A model generated the notes under the pieces. The model was not told where the DNA came from and did no database searches. It saw only the letters and a list, made by a program, of their open reading frames with translations. A DNA stretch of 55,296 nucleotides from Deltaproteobacteria bacterium (lineage in GTDB: Bacteria > Desulfobacterota > Desulfarculia > Adiutricales > Adiutricaceae). Positions within the stretch are counted from its first letter, which is position 1. Each line of letters starts with the position of its first letter. The DNA lies in NCBI GenBank assembly GCA_031273455.1, contig JAISRZ010000024.1, positions 1-55,296 of the forward strand, given 5' to 3'. The position numbers and the translations under genes are program-made. Positions 1 to 9,064 of this stretch are shown in pieces.

Positions 1-1655
1 TTTTGTTTAGCCTTGGTTTCCGCCTTAAAACTCCCAAAGTCCTTCCAAAGGGTGATCTGTCTCAATTGGTCATTAATGACTATCCCAAGGCAAATGGGAT
101 TTTTGTAGGGCTCGGAATAACCTTGGGCGATCATTTGGGCGCGGGCGTTCTCCAGGGTCTCCTTCTCTTTATCGGCGCTTTTACAGATTTTTACTTCCAT
201 GACCCAGATACGGTTTTTGTAGTCCAGCGCTAGGTCAGTTCGCCCCCGATTCCCTTGAGTTTCGGGGAAAACCAGCGCCCCCGCGCCATAGATAAAAGAT
301 AATAGAGACGCCCTGTAGAGAAATTCCCCAAAATCAACCCCCTTCTTATTTGACTTACTGTCGGTCTTAACTCTAGCGGCGGTATAATCAGCGTGAGGGA
401 TTCTGGCCAAGAGTCGGTTGAATATATCAATGACCTCTTGAACGTTCTCACTAGCCAAGGCGTTTTGTAATTCGGTATACTCCGCGGTCGCCTCGATAGG
501 GCCTAAAAAATTGATAACCAAAAGATTAGACATGGCTTCCCGAACCTCAAGGTTGGGGTAATCCAAGGCGAAATTATCCGCCGTAGATCCAGGTCGAAGG
601 CTTAGGTAGCCAGTCTGGTAGAGAAAACTTGCGGGATTGGATTCCTTAAACGCGCCTGGATCTTTAGCGAATTTCTTGGGAACCATCTGTCCGCTAAACT
701 CCTCCACCGTTAGCCGGTTGTCTTGCAGGAAATTGGCCAGTAGAGTTGATGTGCCCGTGTCAAACCAAAATTGTTGAAACTCTTGGTGTCTAAAAAACAA
801 TAAAGTGGAAAAAGGGTTATAGACCCGGGTGACCCCGTCAAAACAGAACCCATAGTAAAAGTCTCGCGTTTTTTCCAATAGTTCCATCTCGGTCATTTTG
901 AGACGCTCGGCGGTTCGCTTTAGATGATGGCCAAAATAGCCCTCCAGTTCTCCTTGGGTAAAACCACAAATGGCCCCGTATTGAGGATCAGTGGATATGT
1001 CATCATAAGAGTTAAAGGCGGAAAGAAGATCTAAATGGGCGGCGGCTTTAGTGATACCAGTAACAAAAATAAATGATATATATCTGTCAGTTGATTTAAA
1101 TATAGCGTAATAAGCGCGCATAGCCGCGCGAAATTGTTCCCTTTCCTCGGGAAGGCTATCCATAAAGGCGACAAAAGGGGTGTCGTACTCGTCTATAAGG
1201 ACAGCCACCGGGCGCCCGGCTTCCTTGGCCGCTTTTTTGATGGTTTGTTCTAAAATCTCCCCAGGCGAGATGGTTGGGTCCACCGTGACGCCAAGTTCTT
1301 CAGCGATATCCACGGTTAGACGCCCTAAAGCCGCCTCAAACGCTTCCACGCTATCCGCTGGTAGAGTACTCATATCCAGGCGCACGACCGGGCGGGGGGC
1401 GAACCTGTCCTTATCCAGTTGACTTTCGATATAAAGCCCCTTAAAAAGCTCCTTCCGCCCCGAAAACAAGGACTTCAAGGTGGACACGGTCAAAGATTTC
1501 CCGAACCGCCTCGGGCGGGCCAGAAACCAGACTTTATTATCGTTTGAGAGCATCTTATCAATGAAGGCGGTCTTATCCACATAAACCGACCCTTTTTCAA
1601 TAATTCGCTCAAACGTCTGGACGCCTGAGGCTAGGCCTTTTAACTCATCTTCCAT
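1..1655 (-). CDS. AAA-ATPase-like / PD-(D/E)XK nuclease family protein, partial at left edge
   Basis: An open frame of 551 codons runs from ATG at 1655 to the left edge without a stop, so the extreme C-terminus is missing. The start follows a GGAGG ribosome binding site. Early residues (VDKTAFIDKM, then LARPRRFGKSL as a Walker A-type loop near residue 45) and a Walker B-like LIDEYDTPF near residue 155 match the AAA-ATPase_like family (PF09820). Near the end, GRTDLALDY followed by VMEVKI is the D...ExK core of the associated PD-(D/E)XK domain (PF08011 type). Families of this layout are about 520-570 residues long, so little is lost. They are abundant and multi-copy in gut bacteria; their cellular role is not established. 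Family assignment is firm, function is not. Confidence 0.85.
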   Translation of the reverse strand, partial: MEDELKGLASGVQTFERIIEKGSVYVDKTAFIDKMLSNDNKVWFLARPRRFGKSLTVSTLKSLFSGRKELFKGLYIESQLDKDRFAPRPVVRLDMSTLPADSVEAFEAALGRLTVDIAEELGVTVDPTISPGEILEQTIKKAAKEAGRPVAVLIDEYDTPFVAFMDSLPEEREQFRAAMRAYYAIFKSTDRYISFIFVTGITKAAAHLDLLSAFNSYDDISTDPQYGAICGFTQGELEGYFGHHLKRTAERLKMTEMELLEKTRDFYYGFCFDGVTRVYNPFSTLLFFRHQEFQQFWFDTGTSTLLANFLQDNRLTVEEFSGQMVPKKFAKDPGAFKESNPASFLYQTGYLSLRPGSTADNFALDYPNLEVREAMSNLLVINFLGPIEATAEYTELQNALASENVQEVIDIFNRLLARIPHADYTAARVKTDSKSNKKGVDFGEFLYRASLLSFIYGAGALVFPETQGNRGRTDLALDYKNRIWVMEVKICKSADKEKETLENARAQMIAQGYSEPYKNPICLGIVINDQLRQITLWKDFGSFKAETKAKQ

Positions 1656-1729
1656 GACCAACCTCCATTGTTCTTTTTAACCGTATAGTATTTTTATATT
1701 TTGTTCAAGCCCTGGTCCCCCACAGCCTA

Positions 1730-1758
1730 TTGACAAACTATATAAAAAACATTATATT
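1730..1758 (+). promoter_or_regulatory. Sigma70-type promoter of small RNA candidate
   Basis: TTGACA at 1730-1735, a 17 bp spacer, and TATATT at 1753-1758 make a near-consensus promoter. It lies between two leftward genes and points right. No rightward gene starts within the next 2 kb, but an intrinsic terminator lies about 75 bp downstream. Confidence 0.65.
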
Positions 1759-1764
1759 AAAAGT

Positions 1765-1838
1765 ATCCTCCCCATGTGACTGGCGCCTTTCGAGGCGCGA
1801 GTTACCTGGCCCCCCCGGCGTTCGCGCCGGGGTTTTTT
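1765..1838 (+). ncRNA. Candidate stand-alone small RNA with two UUCG-capped hairpins
   Basis: The predicted start is about 7 nt after the -10 box. Hairpin 1 has an outer stem GTGAC/GTTAC (1776-1780 with 1801-1805), an internal loop, and an inner stem GCGCCT/AGGCGC closed by a TTCG tetraloop (1783-1798). Hairpin 2 is the terminator, CCCCGGCG-TTCG-CGCCGGGG, with a T run. The unpaired parts (CCTCCCC at about 1767-1773 and a C run before the terminator) are C-rich, which could allow pairing with ribosome binding sites. There is no start codon with a usable frame. It matches no RNA family I can name. Existence is inferred from promoter, structure and terminator together. Confidence 0.5.
1813..1838 (+). 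terminator. Rho-independent terminator with UUCG tetraloop
   Basis: A perfect 8 bp stem CCCCGGCG/CGCCGGGG (1813-1820 with 1825-1832), a TTCG loop and six T residues (1833-1838). Confidence 0.85.
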
Positions 1839-2052
1839 ATTTAGTTCCTTTGGTTTTATGATGCGGTCAGGTCCTTTCGGCGCGTCAAAAGTTTAACGAC
1901 AAAATAAAGTTACTAAAAACAATTGGTTATTATATAATTCGAATTCCATTGTCCGACATTCTTTTTCCGCTTTAGTCTAAGATTTACCTATCTTTTTTCC
2001 ATTAAAAACCACTAAATTACCTATACCTAACCTTTAGGCTCGTTCCATGGGG
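1839..2052. other. AT-rich intergenic spacer
   Basis: The spacer lies between the small RNA terminator and the 3' end of the DUF4236 gene. No open frame, repeat or convincing hairpin was seen. Confidence 0.4.
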
Positions 2053-3150
2053 TTAAAACGGAATAATGGTCCCCATTAATCCGTTCCGGGTTAGGTCCCG
2101 GCGATGCGGAAAACTGGCGATACAGGCTATGGGGTCCACGTGGGCTATATCCAGCCCCCCGAACTCATTTTTCGGAAACTCCACCGATAAAACGTAATCA
2201 TCGTTAAACCCACCCGTGGCCGGGTTGAGCCTTTGGGTGTAGCCGCTGACCACGACCTTGGAGATTGAGGGGAGGGTGGCGAAAACCACGCTAGCTATCC
2301 TTAGGGCCAAACCGTGGACGTGCCGGGCGTAGTCTTGACGGATTTCGTCCTCTCTTTTCGGTCGCTCCTCCACGGCCATCCGGGTCTTGCGGACGATTTT
2401 GACGCTTTGGGGCATAAACTCAATTTCCGGTAAATCCACGTCCATATAAATCGAATTATCATGACGATTGATATTAAAAGAGAATGTTGTCGCGAAAAAG
2501 AAGTCTAGATTATCTAAAGCGATACTCAAGACCTTTTCCCGAGCCGCGTCGTCTAGACCGGCGTTGGCCGCGTTAAATAAGTCGCGTCTTTCTTGGAGGA
2601 TAAGGTTATGGGCCTTAGTCTCCTTTCGTTGGACCATAATTTTTTTAACCAGAGCTAGCCCGAGGATCAGGGCCAGGACTCCGAAATAGGGCCAGAAAAA
2701 GGTTAGGGCCGCGAAAACGCTGACCCCGAAGATGAGCCCGCCGGATAGGGGAGTTATGGCTCCAGGCGGGTTCAGAAACTCGTTAACCACCGCGCCTGGG
2801 TCTTTAACCTTTTGATGTTGGTTAATGGCCTCGGCGAAAACTGAGTTTTGGAAGTCGGCCTCATGGTTTAATAAGGACAGCTCGGTCGCTTTCCGCTCCG
2901 CCGCCGTTAAACCGTCTTTAGTCCGGGGTGATCGAGAGGTCCGCGGGGCCCCGGCCCGCGGCCTTCCCGAGCCGAAAAGCTTTTCCCGATGAGAAATTCC
3001 CGTCCCCGGGAGACCCACGTTGAGATAAGTCCCGGACCGGCCAATGTTAACGGTGGCTCCCCTTCGGCCTAAGGAAAGGCTGGAAATACCTCTACTGGTG
3101 ATATTGATCTTAACGCCCGGTAGGAGTTTAAAACTTTTTCTAAACCTCAC
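2053..3150 (-). CDS. DUF4236 domain-containing membrane protein
   Basis: A 365-residue protein. Its first 60 residues (RFRKSFKLLPGVKINI..., then NIGRSGTYLNVGLPGTGIS) are a typical DUF4236 domain, a glycine-rich beta-rich module of unknown function. A hydrophobic stretch at about residues 138-170, ending in basic residues, predicts one long or two short membrane segments. The C-terminal 190 residues are soluble and of no recognised family. It stands alone between the candidate small RNA and cobN, with wide gaps on both sides, so no operon partner is suggested. The domain call is firm. The role is unknown. Confidence 0.75.
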   Translation of the reverse strand: MRFRKSFKLLPGVKINITSRGISSLSLGRRGATVNIGRSGTYLNVGLPGTGISHREKLFGSGRPRAGAPRTSRSPRTKDGLTAAERKATELSLLNHEADFQNSVFAEAINQHQKVKDPGAVVNEFLNPPGAITPLSGGLIFGVSVFAALTFFWPYFGVLALILGLALVKKIMVQRKETKAHNLILQERRDLFNAANAGLDDAAREKVLSIALDNLDFFFATTFSFNINRHDNSIYMDVDLPEIEFMPQSVKIVRKTRMAVEERPKREDEIRQDYARHVHGLALRIASVVFATLPSISKVVVSGYTQRLNPATGGFNDDYVLSVEFPKNEFGGLDIAHVDPIACIASFPHRRDLTRNGLMGTIIPF

Positions 3151-3581
3151 CTAAAAACCTCACTTCTAGCCCGCCCTAAAAACGCGCCGCCTAAGACCAA
3201 AAAACGCTTTTTGGAACCTATAAAGCGGTATACCAGATATTGGCGGAAATTTGGGGAAAAAAGATCAAAAAAAAGCTACGAGTTTGGCCTAACCTTAGGC
3301 TTTAGGGAAAATAAAAGGGTTAAGGTCCGGCTAATCGGGGGCCAAGACGTCGAGGATAGGACATCGAGGCTAGGACGTTGGGGCTAGGACGAGCGGAGGT
3401 CTTAGATTCTCTCCCGAAAGGATAGCCCCCAAAATGGCCCCGCGAAACCTCTCCACGGCCCGATCGCCTTAGATAAGACTCCGCGCCAACGGGTTAGCTA
3501 CGTTAAGGTCTTAAGGCCCTTTTTAGACGGTTTTTCGGCCAGAGCCGTTTTTGGGAGCGATCCAGTTAGAAGCGCGACTTC
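3151..3581. other. Intergenic region with 14 bp tandem repeats
   Basis: There is no credible gene. At 3347-3388 there are three 14 bp tandem units (ACGTCGAGGATAGG and two variants). At 3531-3552 CGGC-CAGA-GCCG is flanked by T runs on both sides, a small terminator-like hairpin for rightward transcription. Confidence 0.45.
3347..3388. repeat. Three-copy 14 bp tandem repeat
   Basis: The units are ACGTCGAGGATAGG, ACATCGAGGCTAGG and ACGTTGGGGCTAGG. The repeat is intergenic and downstream of cobN. Confidence 0.7.
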
Positions 3582-5924
3582 TTAGGTCTCGCCTAAGTCC
3601 CCGGCCTTGGCCCGCCAGTTATCCATCTTCTGGCGCCAGCTGGCCACATCGTCAAAGGTTAAGATATCCACGGCCCCGCCTTGCGACTCCCCGCCAAAGT
3701 TCTCGGTCCGCTCCTCTAAAACGCCCTCCAAGCTTAGGTAAGCCGCCTTTAAACTCTCCAAGAGCTCGGGCGCGGGGTCCCAGAGGTTTCGGCTCGCCGC
3801 TTCCAATAGACGCCGACCCATCTCCTCCAAGGCGTAAGGGTTGTTCTGTTCGAAAAACTCCCGGTTACTCGGGTCTAAAAAGAAGGTTTTGACGATCCCA
3901 TCGAAGATAGCTGGGTCCACGGCTTTGGTCGTGGCTCGCCAACCATAAGCCCCGCCAACCATCTTAGCGATCTCTTTGGCCCCGGCGTAACCATGTCTCT
4001 TTTGCCCAGCCACCCAAGCCGGGTTTAAAAGCCGCGTGGACACGGCCCGGTTAATCTCCTCGGCTAAGGTCCGGGTCTTAAGGGCTTTCGGGTCGCGCGA
4101 GTCGCCCAAGTACTCGCGGATCTTCCGCTTTTGGAGCCGATTGGCCACTAACGACAAGCCACCTTGAACTCCAAAGTAGCCGCCGCAGCCTAAAATGTCC
4201 TCGGCGTCAGCCGAAAGCTTTAAGTAATTAACGTCCACCCGGGCTAAGGCCGCCTTTAAGGCCTGGGGGGCCAATTCCCCGTAGACCCCTTCGCCAAAGG
4301 CGTAAGACCCATGCTGGAAGTAGATGTCGGCTAGATCCTTCTCGTCGCGCCAGGCCGAGGCCATGAGGGCTAAATAAACCCCAGAAACGCACGACCCAGG
4401 GGCCGCCGAGAAAATCCTTAAAGTGGCCTTTCGCTTGGCTTCTTGGGAGTCGCTAGGTAGGTTTTGTTCTTTGAGGTTCTCTAAAGTGTGGGCCCGGACA
4501 TAGTTCATTTCCACCGGCTCATCCAACCCAGACACCATTTGGATGGCCCGGTCCAAGAGCTCCACCGTCCCGCTAAAGGAGTCCCGCATAATCCCGCTAA
4601 TCCGGATGGTCAGATCGATCCGCGGCCTTTTGAGTTCCATAAGGGGGATAACCGTGACCCCGGTCAACAACCCCGAGCTGGACCACTGGGGTTTTAGACC
4701 CATTAAAGTCAACATCTGGGCCAGATCCTCGCCGTCGCGCTGCAAAAGATCCGAGCTGATCCAGAAAAAGGCCACGCTTTGAGGGTAACGGCCTTCCTCG
4801 GTTTTATGTTTATCAAGGAGATCTTGGGCCAAAGCTTGGCCGGTTTTCACGGCGGCCAAAGTCGGTAACCGCCGAGTGTCTAAGGCGTAAAAGTTCCGGC
4901 CCGTGGGCATAATCTCGGCCCGACCGCGGCCCAAAGAGCCAGAGGGCCCGGGCGTTAGAAACCGCCCGTTTAAGCCGTTAATTAACCCGGTCATCTCGGC
5001 CGAGTTTTGGGCTCGCGTTAAGATATCCTCTAAACGATCCGCCAAGCGCTCCCAATAAGGCGGATCGCTGGGCGCGGTTTCTAAAGTCTCGCTTAAAGCC
5101 GCCAATAACGCGGTCTTAAGGTCGCGCGGGGAATTTATGGCTTTAGCTAAAAGGCTCTCCTCCACTTGGTCCAAGCGGGCTAAAGCCGTTTCCGGGCCTT
5201 TTAAAGTCTTCGGGTCGAGCCAATGGGGATCGTTTTGGACCGCCGTTAAGTTAAACCCCAACTCTTGGGCCAACCGCTCTCTAAAAGATAAACCCTCCCC
5301 GGCCTCATAGCGTAAAACCGCCCGTACTAACCCGATAAGAGTTTTAGCGGTCAGCTTTTCGCCAAAAACCCATAAGCCGTCCTCCACTTGGCTTTGGGCG
5401 GCTAAGGTTAAGGCTTTTCTAAGCTCATAGGTTAGTTCGTTAAAATCCCCGTTGGCCAGAGTTTGGTCAAAACCTAACTCTACGGCCTTTTCCCGCAGCG
5501 AACCCTCTAACTGTCTTTTTAGCCCCAGGTCCTCGGTGCGAGCCCGTTGGTTTAATAAATCGCTAACCTCGCCTAAAGGCCCCGCTAAACCCACGCTGGC
5601 TCTTAAAGGCGGCAAGTGGTCGATTAAAGCGGCGTAACCCCTTCTTTTGGCCACCAGACCGTCGCCCGGGGCCTCGGCGGCGAAGACGTACAGATTGGGT
5701 AGTTCGTTAATAGCCAGATCCGGGGGGCATTCCCGCGATAACCCCACGGCTTTTCCGGGCAAAAACTCCAAAGACCCATGGGTCCCCAAGTGGACCACCG
5801 CGTGGGCCCCAAACCCCTCCGGGCGGCTAACCAGCGGTAAGTGGCTAAATACTGGTGGGGCGGCGGGATCAAAGGATCTTGGAGGATCCGGCAAACTCGG
5901 CCATCGCAACGACCGCCCGCGCAA
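3582..5924 (-). CDS. cobN: Cobaltochelatase large subunit CobN, C-terminal part (frameshifted)
   Basis: A 780-codon open frame that matches CobN from EGFGAHAVVHLGTHGSLEF onward (near 5818) to the C-terminus. The first 34 residues of the frame, upstream of that point, do not match CobN and are the out-of-frame shadow of the N-terminal part. CobN/BchH-family proteins insert Co2+ (or Mg2+) into the corrin/porphyrin ring with ATPase partner subunits. The metal-site motif VVHLGTHGSLEFLPGK and the following GLSRECPPDLAINELPN are intact. Joined to the upstream part the protein would have about 1,295 residues, the normal CobN length. No chelatase ATPase subunit genes lie nearby. The break may be a true mutation or a sequencing error. 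Confidence 0.85.
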   Translation of the reverse strand: MRGRSLRWPSLPDPPRSFDPAAPPVFSHLPLVSRPEGFGAHAVVHLGTHGSLEFLPGKAVGLSRECPPDLAINELPNLYVFAAEAPGDGLVAKRRGYAALIDHLPPLRASVGLAGPLGEVSDLLNQRARTEDLGLKRQLEGSLREKAVELGFDQTLANGDFNELTYELRKALTLAAQSQVEDGLWVFGEKLTAKTLIGLVRAVLRYEAGEGLSFRERLAQELGFNLTAVQNDPHWLDPKTLKGPETALARLDQVEESLLAKAINSPRDLKTALLAALSETLETAPSDPPYWERLADRLEDILTRAQNSAEMTGLINGLNGRFLTPGPSGSLGRGRAEIMPTGRNFYALDTRRLPTLAAVKTGQALAQDLLDKHKTEEGRYPQSVAFFWISSDLLQRDGEDLAQMLTLMGLKPQWSSSGLLTGVTVIPLMELKRPRIDLTIRISGIMRDSFSGTVELLDRAIQMVSGLDEPVEMNYVRAHTLENLKEQNLPSDSQEAKRKATLRIFSAAPGSCVSGVYLALMASAWRDEKDLADIYFQHGSYAFGEGVYGELAPQALKAALARVDVNYLKLSADAEDILGCGGYFGVQGGLSLVANRLQKRKIREYLGDSRDPKALKTRTLAEEINRAVSTRLLNPAWVAGQKRHGYAGAKEIAKMVGGAYGWRATTKAVDPAIFDGIVKTFFLDPSNREFFEQNNPYALEEMGRRLLEAASRNLWDPAPELLESLKAAYLSLEGVLEERTENFGGESQGGAVDILTFDDVASWRQKMDNWRAKAGDLGET

Positions 5925-7474
5925 CCCCTTTTCGGTTGGACCGTGACCACCGCGTTGGGCCCTAAAGGCAAACCGCTAACCACGATTTTTCCCTCAAAGA
6001 CCATGGCCGGGGGGACCTCGTCCAGGGTCTCCCCGGGCGGGTGGCCCCAAGTTTCGATCAACTCGTTTTGGGTCTTTTCCGGAAAGGAGCTAAACCACTG
6101 GCTATAAGTTTCCGGGCTGATTAAAGCCAAAGCCCCGCCCCGACCGACAATCTCCTCGACCGTGGTCCACCGAAAATCGGCGATGGCTTTTTTGGCCAAG
6201 ATGGCCCCCATTAACTCCTCCCCGCTGGCTGGGGGATCGATTAAGTAGCCTACAGCTTTTAAAGCTTTGGCCGCTTGGGCCAAAGACTCGGTGGCGTCTA
6301 AGCCTAAGGCCGTCCCAATGGTCCCCTCCACCGAGGCGCAAGGGGAGTTATGGAGGACAAAGGCCACTTTCCGCTCATTAACCGGGGTCGTGGCCAGCTT
6401 AACCCAGCTTTTAACCCTTTTGGCCAACTGTTTAACCCGCTCCGCCTGCGGCTCGCGCTTCGAGTTAAGGCCCTCCTCGTCCTCCCGTAAGGTTCCGCCC
6501 ACGTAAAAGGGCTCCATAGCCCCCTCAAACTCGGTGGCCGTAATGGTCCAAGCCGCCTCTAACCCCACCCCCCGAGGATTGGCCGCCCAACTGGAGTTAC
6601 TTTGCCGCCAAGAGCAAAGGGGCTGAAAGACCGGGACGTTTAACTCCCGAAAGAGCCGGACGTTGGCCCGGGCCGGGGAGTCGTCGCCCACAAAGGCGGG
6701 TTTAAGGTCTTGGCCCTCATTGGCGAAGTGGCTGATAAATTTAACGATAGCCTTTACTTTCGGGCCTTTAGACCCGTTAAAACTCTCTTTAATCCAAGGG
6801 ATAGCCGGTTTTTCCGTCCCTTGGCCCTCTTTAAAAGCCGCGAAGATAGGTAAGACCTTTAACCCTTCCGCCTCCAAGGCCAAAATGACCGCTTCCTCAA
6901 TGGCGGGTTGGGAGATGGCCCAAAAGAAACGGTTGACCATGAGCCCCACAGCTTGGCCTAAAGATAAATTTTCGGCGTAGCTAGCGTACCAAGCGAGGTA
7001 ATCTTGGATGTCCGGGTAATAAGGTAAAGGGGCGTAAGGGTGCCAAAAGGCGAAACGAGGTAGCTCCGTTGGGTCCGGGGCTTTTTCGGGCGTCCCTTTC
7101 GCCAATTCCTTTAGAAACAGCCAAAAGTTCCAGCCATTGACTGGGCCGCCCTGGCTTAAGTACAAACTGGCCTTGGCTAAAAGGGCTGGCTCTAAGTTAC
7201 CGCCAAAGTCGTCCGGCTCGTGGCCTAGCTTTAGGTAAGGTTTGCCTTGAGGCCAGTTTTCTAGGTCCGAGGCCAAACCGTTCGCCACCCCTTCCCCAGC
7301 GTCGTGGATAAAGAGGAGATCCGCGGTTTTTAAGCTTTCCCGAACCTTATCCGGCTCCGCTAAAAAAACCCGGGCGCTAAAGGCGGTTAAAGTTATCTCG
7401 GGATCGCGGAGATCGTTAAAAGCCTTTTTTAAGTAGGGGCCATAGGTCGCGCCTAGATAAGCCGTGATATTCAT
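5624..7474 (-). CDS. cobN: Cobaltochelatase large subunit CobN, N-terminal part (frameshifted)
   Basis: The frame opens at ATG 7474 behind a strong AGGGGGGAAAGG ribosome binding site, 31 bp after the amidohydrolase gene. CobN similarity runs from the start through PPPHQYLATYRWL near 5830. Beyond that the frame turns nonsensical and stops at 5624, while the -1 frame continues CobN. The switch therefore lies between about 5814 and 5830, in the run GCCGCCCGGAGGGG. Residues are otherwise conserved and no further stop is seen, which suggests a recent lesion, an assembly error or, less likely, programmed slippage. Expression is probably under the upstream cobalamin riboswitch through the shared transcript. 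Confidence 0.85.
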   Translation of the reverse strand: MNITAYLGATYGPYLKKAFNDLRDPEITLTAFSARVFLAEPDKVRESLKTADLLFIHDAGEGVANGLASDLENWPQGKPYLKLGHEPDDFGGNLEPALLAKASLYLSQGGPVNGWNFWLFLKELAKGTPEKAPDPTELPRFAFWHPYAPLPYYPDIQDYLAWYASYAENLSLGQAVGLMVNRFFWAISQPAIEEAVILALEAEGLKVLPIFAAFKEGQGTEKPAIPWIKESFNGSKGPKVKAIVKFISHFANEGQDLKPAFVGDDSPARANVRLFRELNVPVFQPLCSWRQSNSSWAANPRGVGLEAAWTITATEFEGAMEPFYVGGTLREDEEGLNSKREPQAERVKQLAKRVKSWVKLATTPVNERKVAFVLHNSPCASVEGTIGTALGLDATESLAQAAKALKAVGYLIDPPASGEELMGAILAKKAIADFRWTTVEEIVGRGGALALISPETYSQWFSSFPEKTQNELIETWGHPPGETLDEVPPAMVFEGKIVVSGLPLGPNAVVTVQPKRGCAGGRCDGRVCRILQDPLIPPPHQYLATYRWLAARRGLGPTRWSTWGPMGLWSFCPEKPWGYRGNAPRIWLLTNYPICTSSPPRPRATVWWPKEGVTPL

Positions 7475-7505
7475 CGCCTTTCCCCCCTAATCTGGCCTAA
7501 AGCCG

Positions 7506-8969
7506 TTAACCCCGAAACAAGGCCGCGAAATCCAAACGATCCTGGAAGCGTTTATCTCTGGTCTCCCGGGTGTCCAAGGTTAACCCACTGACTTCCCCTG
7601 GGTTAACAAAGGCCCCCCGACCGGCGTCGTGGCCCTGCCACAGTAAACCAAAGGCCGCCCCGTCCGGGGCCACAATGGCCGCGGCCAGTTGATCCACCGG
7701 TCTAATGGCCGCGAGCAGCCTCGCGTCCGGGGTCAAGCTGGGGACGTGGCCCAGGGCTAAATCCGCCCCAAACTTGGCCGCGGCGATGGTGGGCTCTGGT
7801 TGGTGGATCTCCTCGTCCGTGGCTAACCAGATCCTCGCCGGGCCATAGTCGATGAGGAAAAGCCCATCCGTTTGGTTAACCCTTTGGCCGGTTATCTTCC
7901 CGAAAAAGAGCCACTCGCGCCCTTCGTTTTTGGCGATGGCCGCTCGCTCTCTAAATAGCCGCCCTAACTCCGCCGCGTCGGCCTTAGAGTAAGAATAGGT
8001 CGGTAAAAGGTATAAGCTATCCGAACTTAGATCCGCTTGGCTGGCGAAAGCGGCGGGGCTCACCCCTGGCGGCGGGATCAGGGCTTTTAAGTCCAAGGGG
8101 CCTGGCTCGTTAAGCCGCAAAAAACTGGTTAAGTTAGCCAAACCGGTCCAGTTGCCGTACAGACGGTAACTTTGGGCGGGTTTCCGGGCGGCTAAGATTT
8201 CTTGGCGCCTAGTTGAGTCAAGCTTGCCCTTAGAGTCTAAGGGCAAATTGACGTAAAAGACCTGGCTAACCGGGCTACGCCCCCGAAAAAGCTCGCGGCC
8301 ATAGGGGTCAAAGGCCCCGGAGGCGGCGTTTAAACAATCCAGCTTTTCTTCTAACCCGGTCCGATTACAGGCCACAAACCATAAGCCGTTCTCGCGCGCC
8401 CGAAAACGCCAGAGATCTAGGGGATCTAAGCCAGTGGGGGGCCAGTTGGCCGGCAGAATCAAAAGGTCAGCCCCTTTAACCGCCGATATCCGCGGAATGA
8501 GGCTGTTCCAAGAGTCCGAGCAGATATGGACGGCCACCTGGCCCCAGGGGCTCGGCCAGATATTCACCTGGATTGGCTCGCCCGGGCAAGCCCAGCGGGA
8601 CTCGGCGTTGATCTTGCGCGAACGGCCTAAAATTCGCCCCTTATCGTCCAAGAAAAAGGCGGCGTTATGTAACATCCCCAAAGGTTCGTTTAACTCGGCC
8701 AGGGCCAGGGCCACGTAAACGCCATATTCCTTAGCCAAAGCCCGAAAAGCCGTGACCGCGGGGCCAGATTCGGTCTGGGCGTGGGGTTTAATACTCTCCC
8801 GGTTCTCGTAACAATAACCCGAAAGCGACATCTCCGGGGTCACTAAAAGTTTAGCCCCCTTGGCGATGGCCTCTTTAGCCATGTCCAATAAGTTAGCGAG
8901 GTTCCTTTCGGGTTGGCCATATTCCACGGATAAGTGCAATAAGGCTATTTTTAGGCGCTTGGCGGTCAT
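7506..8969 (-). CDS. Nitrilase-superfamily amidohydrolase in B12-regulated operon
   Basis: A 487-residue protein. The first 255 residues form a carbon-nitrogen hydrolase domain with the catalytic triad visible as E46 (TPEMS), K119 (SRKINAES) and C150 (HICSDSW). The remaining 230 residues look like a second, diverged lobe lacking an obvious triad. I chose ATG 8969 rather than an upstream TTG at 8999, because the upstream codon lies inside the T run of the attenuator hairpin and ATG 8969 has a G-rich ribosome binding site. The gene is directly behind a cobalamin riboswitch and 31 bp ahead of cobN, so a role in corrinoid amide chemistry or salvage is inferred. The substrate is unknown. Confidence 0.75.
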   Translation of the reverse strand: MTAKRLKIALLHLSVEYGQPERNLANLLDMAKEAIAKGAKLLVTPEMSLSGYCYENRESIKPHAQTESGPAVTAFRALAKEYGVYVALALAELNEPLGMLHNAAFFLDDKGRILGRSRKINAESRWACPGEPIQVNIWPSPWGQVAVHICSDSWNSLIPRISAVKGADLLILPANWPPTGLDPLDLWRFRARENGLWFVACNRTGLEEKLDCLNAASGAFDPYGRELFRGRSPVSQVFYVNLPLDSKGKLDSTRRQEILAARKPAQSYRLYGNWTGLANLTSFLRLNEPGPLDLKALIPPPGVSPAAFASQADLSSDSLYLLPTYSYSKADAAELGRLFRERAAIAKNEGREWLFFGKITGQRVNQTDGLFLIDYGPARIWLATDEEIHQPEPTIAAAKFGADLALGHVPSLTPDARLLAAIRPVDQLAAAIVAPDGAAFGLLWQGHDAGRGAFVNPGEVSGLTLDTRETRDKRFQDRLDFAALFRG

Positions 8970-8997
8970 TCTGCCCCCGATATATCTGTGGCTGGGC

Positions 8998-9026
8998 AAA
9001 AAAAAACCTGGATTTTGTAATCCAGG
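8998..9026 (-). terminator. Riboswitch-associated attenuator terminator
   Basis: On the leftward strand an 8 bp stem CCTGGATT/AATCCAGG (9007-9026) is followed by nine T residues (9006-8998). It sits between the cobalamin riboswitch and the amidohydrolase start, about 30 nt before the ATG, as expected for transcription attenuation in response to B12. Confidence 0.85.
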
Positions 9027-9064
9027 ATTCCCAGTGTTTTACCTGAAATCGTCTAAACAATAAC

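Noticed and set aside
5814-5830. Programmed ribosomal frameshifting in cobN
   Set aside because: Programmed shifting is known for the chelatase subunit gene chlD, not cobN, and no clear slippery heptamer with a downstream structure is seen; it is kept only as a remote option.
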